From contig JABDJV010000487.1 of assembly GCA_013003295.1 (NCBI GenBank), positions 1 to 38,391 on the forward strand: a stretch of 38,391 nt of DNA. The letters are read 5' to 3'. Positions within the stretch are counted from its first letter, which is position 1. Every line of letters begins with the position of its first letter. Both the position numbers and the translations under genes were made by a program. The notes below the pieces were generated by a model, which saw only the letters and a list, made by a program, of their open reading frames with translations, did not search any database and was not told the origin of the DNA. Below, piece after piece: positions 32,315 to 38,391 of this stretch. The stretch is from Pyrinomonadaceae bacterium. GTDB taxonomy: Bacteria > Acidobacteriota > Blastocatellia > Pyrinomonadales > Pyrinomonadaceae.

Positions 32315-33163
32315 TTAGGCGCTTGTCGCCTCGTCCGCCAATTCTTCCCCGGCTTCTTCCTCGGATTCTTCCTCGCGAACAAACTCGATCGTTTTTAGTT
32401 CGGTCATCGGTATGTAGCCGCCCTCGTATTGAAACAGTCGAAGCCCTTCGCCGGCGAAGATGTCCTCTCCCAGTTCACGCCAGTCTGTGGCTTTTCCGAG
32501 CTTGATGTCCGCATTTTCATTCTTAAACGACTCTGCATACAGCGACGGCAAAAACATCTCTCCCTGGGTTCCGTTGGTCATCTCGATTTCGGCCTGTCGC
32601 CAGTAAACATCGCGCAGGCTGACAGCCGGCTCGAACTTAACGTTTTCGATTTGTTCGAATGGAAGCCAGGTGTACGAACCCTTGACGATCGCCTCAAATA
32701 CGCACATCGTCATATCGTTGTAATCGCGTAGGTCGCCGGATTCTTCACCATTAACCTTGCAGCCAAAAACCGGCCGGGTTTCCTCTACTTTATCGAGAGT
32801 TTCGCGTGCTTTTGCGAGATCGTTTTCGCGAATATAAGTCATCGCTTCGAGCAAGCCCTCGACATAGTTTGGCGGCTGCATAAGGCATTCAGGAATCAAT
32901 CCTTCCGTAAAGGCGCTGACGCGGTCACGCTCGGCCGAGAAATTTTGCTTGAAGATCTCAGATCCAACCATCGCGTTTATATCCTGCTGCCCGATCACCT
33001 CCAGCTGTTTTTCCGCCCTTTCCCAGTCTCCCGAGAAACAAGACAGCTCGAATAGAAATGTCCTTGCTTTCGTGTCCGTAGGCTTCGCTTTGACAAGATT
33101 TAAGGCTGCGTCGATCGCCCCGCTCAAATCTCCTTTATCAAGTAATGTTTTTGCTTCGTTCAT
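32315..33163 (-). CDS. tagJ: TagJ (ImpE family) T6SS accessory protein
   Basis: A 282-aa protein of the ImpE family. The N-terminal helical-repeat part (about 1-110: MNEAKTLLDKGDLSGAIDAALNLVKAKPTDTKARTFLFELSCFSGDWERAEKQLEVI) is TPR-like. The C-terminal part contains LRDYNDMTMCVFEAIVKGSYTWLPFEQIENVKFE and LRDVYWRQAEIEMTNGTQGEMFLPSLY, typical of ImpE. In Pseudomonas aeruginosa the homologue binds the TssB-type sheath protein and helps recruit or modulate ClpV. The ATG lies 11 nt after tssM stops. The last 25 residues are strongly acidic, as in TssA. Confidence 0.93.
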   Translation of the reverse strand: MNEAKTLLDKGDLSGAIDAALNLVKAKPTDTKARTFLFELSCFSGDWERAEKQLEVIGQQDINAMVGSEIFKQNFSAERDRVSAFTEGLIPECLMQPPNYVEGLLEAMTYIRENDLAKARETLDKVEETRPVFGCKVNGEESGDLRDYNDMTMCVFEAIVKGSYTWLPFEQIENVKFEPAVSLRDVYWRQAEIEMTNGTQGEMFLPSLYAESFKNENADIKLGKATDWRELGEDIFAGEGLRLFQYEGGYIPMTELKTIEFVREEESEEEAGEELADEATSA

Positions 33164-33174
33164 AAATACCTTAT

Positions 33175-36100
33175 TTACTGGCCCAGATCTGCCGGAGCTT
33201 TCACGCTTCTGAACAAGCTCTTGTCAAACAGATCACCGCCAGTTGGTTTAACCGTTGCTTCAACCGTTTTATCGCCCAATTTATACGTCAATTTGTACTC
33301 ACCGGTGGGCAGTTTTTCCGGCGAACCTGCGTCGAAGAATTTAAATAGTCCCCAGGTGCCCTGGAATCTCAGCGGTTCAACGCTGCTGTCCTGCAGGAAG
33401 TTGCTCAGTGGTGCTCCCGGGTTTCCGGGCGGAACTGCAACATTAGCGTTCGGATTCGTGCCCGGAGTCGGAGTTGGGATCGGATTTCCTGATGTCGAGC
33501 TTTCCTCGCTTGTCGACGTATAGCGCATCACAACGCCGGTGCTTTGGCCTGCCGCTGCAGGGAATTTGAGTTTCACGGAGCCGGTCCCTTCGGATCTTAT
33601 ATTTTGACCGTCGATCACAATTTCGACGATCGCGTCCTTGACCGGAAGCAGTCTGAAATCATATTCAAAACTCGGACTCGCATTACCTGCAAACAGGGTT
33701 TTTTGTAGTCGGCGTGCATTGTTTAGATAGGTCACAAACTCACCGCTAAACTTGAGCGGACTTGACTCCTTGACGACCAGTTTTCCATCCTTCTCATCGA
33801 AATACTTCTGAATACCCCGATAGAACTGCTCAAAGGTACCGTTAACCGGATTTAAGTAGGCTTTCAGCTTTGTCATATCGGCCTCACCCTGATCATCAAA
33901 TGGGTAACCGCTTTCGATGTCTTTAGCCAGAGGCACGATCTTTTGTGCCCAATCTTTTCTGATGCGATCAAGTACGCCGCCGCCGAGAAGAGCTTCAACA
34001 TTAACGACCGGCTGCCGCAGAAGATTTGTCAACTCCTGGCCAGCCTGAGTGTCACCAAAAGCTTTTAGATAACTGGAAATAGTTCTGCTTGCCAGATTTA
34101 TTCGCTTGGCTTCATTGGATTTCGGCTGTTCGAGTTCCTTGCCGATTTCCTCCAGCGTGCCTTTACTCTTTCCATCAAGCGTTTGGGCAAGGACTTCCAT
34201 TTGATTGCCGTACTTATCGATCGGCAATGACTCGTTCCCGGCAGCCTCTTCTTTTCCGCTGCCGACAAATTTAAAGAGCGGACGGAAGTTCTTTTCAACC
34301 TCCGAAAGGTCAGCTTCTTCGCCGCTCGAACTACTCGACCAAAAACTCCTGATCCATTCCATCCACCCGACCTTTGCGGCTTCATCAGAAAGATTTGTGT
34401 TTCTCGCAATTTCCTCAAGTAGTTTTTTCATCGGGGAGTTTGCACTCGACAGGTCGTCAAGCGCGCTATTCATTTCATCAGCATTCTTAAACTCCTCAAT
34501 TTTCGCGCTCTTGACGAGATTCAACCAGTGGTCGGTATAGTCCCTGAAATACCGCTTTTCAAGTTTTTCCATTTCGACCTTCTGCGATTCCGCGTCGTTT
34601 GACTCCTCGCCCATTACCCAATCGTCTTTCCCGAGATCCTCATCCGCTGTCGAGATCTTTTCTTTCATGAATTTGCGATAACCATCGACGGTATAAGCAA
34701 ACGGAACCGGATAGGTTCCGGTTATTGTGGTTTGGCTTTCGCTGGCAAGGATCGTCTCAACTGATACCGGCGTTCCTTCATTGGAAACTTCGGCGGTGAT
34801 CCGCGTCAGATGGCGTATATAATTCGGGAAAGCGAGAAGCTTCTTTCTTGTCTCTTTGACAATAGTTTCGCTCTTTTCGATCTTCGGGAAAGCGCTGAAG
34901 TCCCCGGAATACTCACTCTTTCGATCGACCTGTTTGAAATAAAACTTAAGCAGCTCCTTGGCAGTCTCTTCCTGATCAGGCGGGAGTTTTGCTTCGCTGA
35001 CCCAGATTTTCTCGAGCGCGTTGGTCATCAGTGTAGCTTCAGCTACCTCTTCCCCGGCCTCGTTCTTCGCACCGGACCACATTAAATAAGCCTGAAACAA
35101 CCCGAATTTCTCCTGAAGAATCTTCTCCTGGTCGGCCGACAAATTGTCGCTCGAACCGGACTCCTGCGAGCGCGAGAAGTTTTGAAGCTCGGTGATCAAA
35201 CGATTTTCAGTTGGTTTGGCAAACCTTGGCGAGACCGCGTTGTAATACATGTTCATCAACCGTTCCCTTAATATGCGGTTTCCTGAATAAAACCCGAAAC
35301 GCATATACCAGGGTGCACCGTTGCGCTCATAATCATCCAATCTTGCCAGTACCTTCTGCAGATCTTCGATCGCGACAACTTCCTGCCGGCGTTCACCCGC
35401 CGATTTATCAAAAGGATTTCTATCGGTTCCGTCTGCCTGAAGAATCGTTCTGACCCGGTCACCCTTCGCCTCCGCGTCTTTGATCAGCTCGTTATTCTGG
35501 TAAAGCGAGTTGGCTGAAAGGGCCAATAGAACAAAGGTAAGAAACGCGCCGAATATCGTCGCCAGCCATCCAAGAATCGGCGGCTTTTGCCTTTGTTCCT
35601 GAAACGTCTTGACAAGGTCCTTATCCCGCAAAACGACGTCTTGAAAAAGTTTTTTCGTGAAGTAAGATTTTCCGACCGTTTGGCCGATCGCCGCTTTCTT
35701 GCCGCGCGCCTTTGATTTCTCCAAAGGAGACGCGGTGAAATAGAAGCCGCGCAGGAAAGGGCTTTCACTAAACGGGTTTGGTCTGAAAAGAGTCGTTACA
35801 AACGTCCCCAATTTTCGGCGCGCCGAGCTAAAATGCAGCGGAAAATTAAAAATCCTGAGCTGCCGGGTTGGCGAGAAAGGTGCGGAAAGACGAATCAGGC
35901 GCCGTTTCATTACCGAATCCTGCAGGATCTCGTATTCGCTATCAAAAAGAGCCTGGGCGTTGTCGGATTTCTCAAGCGGTATGGTCGTTCCCCAAACCAG
36001 ATTCTCCGCCTCTTTCTTCGATGTTGAAAATGAATCCCTGAATCCTTCGATCGCGTCGGCATTTGTAAATACAAGGTAAACAGGAAATTTGGTTTTGAGG

Positions 36101-36861
36101 GCTTCTGTCGTTTCGTCGAGCTTGGTCCGGACAGTCTTTGCTAATTCCTCGATCTCACGGCGATCAGATTTTAGTATTCTCTCCGTATTCACGGCTAACA
36201 GGAAACCATCGATCGGGCGCTTTTGCCGGTGCTTCTTTATGGTTTCCATGATCGAGGTCCATTCCTGCTCGTCGCCGCCCTCGGTTTGAAAACGCCCGGC
36301 GGTATCTACAAACACGGCCTCGCTGGTTACGCGCCAATCCACCTCACGGGTTGGACGAACCAATTTTTGTTCGGATTGTCTTTGGCTGGGGAGAGATTGA
36401 AAATTCAGTCCTGAGGATAGGATGAGGGATGATTTACCGCTTTTCGGCATCCCGGCAACGACATACCAGGGAAGGGAATATACCGATTCCTTTCCACTTG
36501 CGGCTAATTTCGAGCCTTTGAGAAATTCTACTACTTCCTGGGCGCCCTTATCGACATCCTGATTTGCTTCTACGCGCTTTGCCGCTTTTTCAGGTTTGCC
36601 ATCTTCCTCTACCTCACCTTCTTGCTCTTCAGCCTCGGCTTCGGCCGCCAGCCTTTTCTTTTTTCGCCGTCTGGCAACGTAGCTTCCGACTAAAGCAAAG
36701 GGCAGGGTCAGCAACACCATCGCTATGATCGCGATCCGGTAGGTCATACTGGCCCCAAACGTATCACCTAAAAAGTATACCGCGACCGTCACTACTCCAT
36801 AAAAGCCAAACATACCGCTTAGACCGAAGGCATATTGTAGCTGACTCATTTGGTAACCCAT
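33175..36861 (-). CDS. tssM: TssM (IcmF/VasK) inner-membrane complex protein
   Basis: A 1228-aa inner-membrane protein. Two TM segments at about 12-32 and 42-62 are followed by a cytoplasmic basic-acidic stretch. An NTPase domain follows with Walker A GMPKSGKS (137-144) and VDTAGRF. A third TM lies near residue 440 (LATIFGAFLTFVLLALSANSLY), then a large periplasmic region including the IcmF-related domains. A Pro/Thr/Asn-rich linker (about 1126-1150) precedes the final beta-type domain (FQGTWGLFKFFDAGSPEKLPTGEYKLTYKLGDKTVEAT). TssM joins TssL to the outer-membrane TssJ. The first ATG is used; M5 is an alternative start. Confidence 0.96.
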   Translation of the reverse strand: MGYQMSQLQYAFGLSGMFGFYGVVTVAVYFLGDTFGASMTYRIAIIAMVLLTLPFALVGSYVARRRKKKRLAAEAEAEEQEGEVEEDGKPEKAAKRVEANQDVDKGAQEVVEFLKGSKLAASGKESVYSLPWYVVAGMPKSGKSSLILSSGLNFQSLPSQRQSEQKLVRPTREVDWRVTSEAVFVDTAGRFQTEGGDEQEWTSIMETIKKHRQKRPIDGFLLAVNTERILKSDRREIEELAKTVRTKLDETTEALKTKFPVYLVFTNADAIEGFRDSFSTSKKEAENLVWGTTIPLEKSDNAQALFDSEYEILQDSVMKRRLIRLSAPFSPTRQLRIFNFPLHFSSARRKLGTFVTTLFRPNPFSESPFLRGFYFTASPLEKSKARGKKAAIGQTVGKSYFTKKLFQDVVLRDKDLVKTFQEQRQKPPILGWLATIFGAFLTFVLLALSANSLYQNNELIKDAEAKGDRVRTILQADGTDRNPFDKSAGERRQEVVAIEDLQKVLARLDDYERNGAPWYMRFGFYSGNRILRERLMNMYYNAVSPRFAKPTENRLITELQNFSRSQESGSSDNLSADQEKILQEKFGLFQAYLMWSGAKNEAGEEVAEATLMTNALEKIWVSEAKLPPDQEETAKELLKFYFKQVDRKSEYSGDFSAFPKIEKSETIVKETRKKLLAFPNYIRHLTRITAEVSNEGTPVSVETILASESQTTITGTYPVPFAYTVDGYRKFMKEKISTADEDLGKDDWVMGEESNDAESQKVEMEKLEKRYFRDYTDHWLNLVKSAKIEEFKNADEMNSALDDLSSANSPMKKLLEEIARNTNLSDEAAKVGWMEWIRSFWSSSSSGEEADLSEVEKNFRPLFKFVGSGKEEAAGNESLPIDKYGNQMEVLAQTLDGKSKGTLEEIGKELEQPKSNEAKRINLASRTISSYLKAFGDTQAGQELTNLLRQPVVNVEALLGGGVLDRIRKDWAQKIVPLAKDIESGYPFDDQGEADMTKLKAYLNPVNGTFEQFYRGIQKYFDEKDGKLVVKESSPLKFSGEFVTYLNNARRLQKTLFAGNASPSFEYDFRLLPVKDAIVEIVIDGQNIRSEGTGSVKLKFPAAAGQSTGVVMRYTSTSEESSTSGNPIPTPTPGTNPNANVAVPPGNPGAPLSNFLQDSSVEPLRFQGTWGLFKFFDAGSPEKLPTGEYKLTYKLGDKTVEATVKPTGGDLFDKSLFRSVKAPADLGQ

Positions 36862-36924
36862 ATTTTACGAACCCACAATCTGCAAGACTTTTTTCTCTAC
36901 CAATCTCCCCGTTTAATCCAAAAC

Positions 36925-37611
36925 CTACATCTCTAAATTTCTCAGCGCCAGGCGTAGAAACTGCGATGACGCCAGGAACATAGCCAAATAAATAACTATC
37001 GCTAATGCTAGACCGCCAAACGCGCCAATTTTTGCCCAAGCCGGCATACCACGTTTTTTCGGAGGCTCGGGTTGATCATTTGCCAGCCAATTCGGAGACA
37101 GCTCCGTTGGAACAATTTTACCGGCTTTTACGAGGGCGTTCGCGGTTTTCTGCATGATCGAGAGGAATTTGTCCTGCTCATAGACCGCATATTTACCCTT
37201 AAATCCCAAAAGCATGCAGACGTAGTAAACTTCCACTGCATCAGCGGTTACTTTCATCTGTTTGAGCATCGCATCGAGCTTGTCGAAGAATTTATTGCCG
37301 GCAAGTTGTTCGCCAAAGTATTCGAGTTGGAGTGCATTCTTTTCCCATTCGTCTCGAAGTGGAAAATTGTTAGTCAGTACGGTTTCGTCAATAAACGCCG
37401 CCAGGGCAAATTTGGAAACGCGGACGATCTTATGGTTGATGCGGTAGCGTTCAGCGCGCTTTTCAAAGTCGTCGAGCATTTGAACGAACTTTGGGCGAAG
37501 GTTATTGGAAGGCTGCACAATTCCCGCACGCAATCTCAAGATCAAATCAAAGATCGGACCCGCAAACCGTATTAAATCGTTACTTGATGCACTCCTTGAT
37601 CGCTTGCTCAT
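36925..37611 (-). CDS. tssL: TssL (DotU/IcmH) inner-membrane anchor
   Basis: A 228-aa short TssL. The cytoplasmic DotU domain (about 20-175) includes ALAAFIDETVLTNNFPLRDEWEKNALQLEYFGEQLAGNKFF and VYYVCMLLGFKGKYAVYEQDKF. A single C-terminal TM lies at about 196-217 (FGGLALAIVIYLAMFLASSQFLRL). It has no OmpA-like peptidoglycan-binding extension, so wall anchoring must come from another protein, if at all. The gene lies 17 nt after tssK and 63 nt before tssM, in the usual K-L-M order. Confidence 0.95.
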   Translation of the reverse strand: MSKRSRSASSNDLIRFAGPIFDLILRLRAGIVQPSNNLRPKFVQMLDDFEKRAERYRINHKIVRVSKFALAAFIDETVLTNNFPLRDEWEKNALQLEYFGEQLAGNKFFDKLDAMLKQMKVTADAVEVYYVCMLLGFKGKYAVYEQDKFLSIMQKTANALVKAGKIVPTELSPNWLANDQPEPPKKRGMPAWAKIGAFGGLALAIVIYLAMFLASSQFLRLALRNLEM

Positions 37612-37628
37612 ACGCTCTTATCCCATAC

Positions 37629-38391
37629 TTATTTTGCCTTCACGGCGTAAAGTTCAAGTTTTTCGTCTGGTATCTCTTCGGGTACATAGATTGAAATGAC
37701 CTTCGAGCCCTTTATTCCATCCCAATACGGACCAACCGTGTCCAATGTAAAATACTGAAATCCAACCCTCGCCGGAATCGGTGCCGGCGGCGGACTCGCA
37801 TGCGTTAATACAACCCCTGGCAGCGCGGAACCGATGATCGTATCAATAACATCACGGGAACCGATCTTGACGACGCGCGGAACACCCTCCATCAATTTTG
37901 ATTCGGCCAATTTTGCTTTTACGCCGAGGTAGAAACCAGCATTCTTGAATAATCGCTCATCTTCAACCCGTCCCACATATAGCGTCTCTCTCGTTTTCTC
38001 AAGAGGAATCGGAACACACCGGCTTGGAATTACGGTTTCAAGCAGTTCCCTAAGCTGCGCGGACAAAGTGCTAAAGGTAAAATAAAGATCGTCGTGGTCA
38101 TATTTTACAATATCTTTTGGATGTTCTTCGATAGAAAAGGTCAAAAGCTGACCGACCAATCTGATCATCTCCTTATATAACTCTTCCGGATGCAATAGCG
38201 GAGAACGGAAATAATGCGACATCGCCGGTATCGAAGAATTAATCGTGTGAAGCAGCCAGAAAACAGCAACCTCCGAGGTTGTAAAATCGGCAAGCGAAGC
38301 ATTTTTTTGCCGCCTCTGTTCACCCAACGAGCTGCTCTTTGTGATCAACACCTCAACCAGCTGACGCAGCATATTCACAAGCCACGACGAT
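37629..38391 (-). CDS. tssK: TssK (VasE), C-terminal part, cut by window edge
   Basis: About 254 residues of TssK are visible; the frame stays open to the end of the window, so the N-terminal shell domain lies outside and no start can be given (the GTG at 38378 is internal). Family features are LVEVLITKSSSLGEQRRQKN, WLLHTINSSIPAMSHYF, HPEELYKEMIRLVGQLLTFS and the C-terminal head-domain segment FYLGVKAKLAESKL ... PRVVKIGSRDVIDTIIGSALPGVVLTHASPPPAPIPARVGFQYFTLD. TssK links the TssF/G wedges to TssL/M. tssL follows 17 nt after its stop. Confidence 0.95.
   Translation of the reverse strand, partial: SSWLVNMLRQLVEVLITKSSSLGEQRRQKNASLADFTTSEVAVFWLLHTINSSIPAMSHYFRSPLLHPEELYKEMIRLVGQLLTFSIEEHPKDIVKYDHDDLYFTFSTLSAQLRELLETVIPSRCVPIPLEKTRETLYVGRVEDERLFKNAGFYLGVKAKLAESKLMEGVPRVVKIGSRDVIDTIIGSALPGVVLTHASPPPAPIPARVGFQYFTLDTVGPYWDGIKGSKVISIYVPEEIPDEKLELYAVKAK

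Overview
The window is bacterial chromosomal DNA of moderate GC content, and most of it is one contiguous type VI secretion system (T6SS) locus. Protein style (class II fumarase, dihydrolipoamide dehydrogenase, a Yip1-TPR membrane protein, acidic and Lys/Glu-rich T6SS subunits) and the many palindromic intergenic repeats suggest an environmental Gram-negative, possibly an Acidobacteriota/Blastocatellia-like organism. That assignment is an inference from general appearance; there is no rRNA or marker gene to settle it.

Left flank (1-6228): housekeeping and accessory genes. These are dihydrolipoamide dehydrogenase (-), a small lipoprotein (-), a SAM-dependent methyltransferase (+), a Yip1/TPR membrane protein (-) and class II fumarase (+). 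The gaps between them carry repeats: a 9-copy heptanucleotide tandem repeat, a 107-bp repeat in two copies and a bit, and REP-like palindromes that include a perfect 23-bp inverted pair.

T6SS locus (6246 to the right edge, all on the minus strand, so read from right to left): tssK (5' part lies outside the window), tssL, tssM, tagJ/impE, tssA, tssB, tssC, hcp, tssE, tssF, tssG, clpV (tssH), vgrG. Together these encode the membrane complex (TssK/L/M), baseplate (TssE/F/G/K, VgrG), cap or initiator (TssA), sheath (TssB/C), inner tube (Hcp) and sheath-recycling ATPase (ClpV). hcp is set apart by a terminator-like inverted repeat on each side, as expected for the most abundant subunit. clpV is split by an apparent 1-nt deletion at about 23043-23046, and the two pieces overlap by GTGA. 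No TssJ lipoprotein or FHA protein is seen; they may lie beyond the right edge.

Effector island (6246-21431), with two VgrG-led modules. Module 1: vgrG (691 aa, no extension), a TPR protein of unknown family that may be an adaptor, a 1466-aa PAAR-RHS protein ending in a GIY-YIG nuclease-like toxin domain, and two small genes suited to be immunity genes (the second DUF4259-like). Module 2: vgrG (797 aa, with a C-terminal transthyretin-like extension), a LysM protein with a metzincin-like zinc motif (predicted protease effector), a predicted lipoprotein (candidate periplasmic immunity or accessory protein), and two related PAAR-like proteins with an Ala-rich helical insert, separated by a 38-bp perfect palindrome. 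The likely new biology is in these modules.
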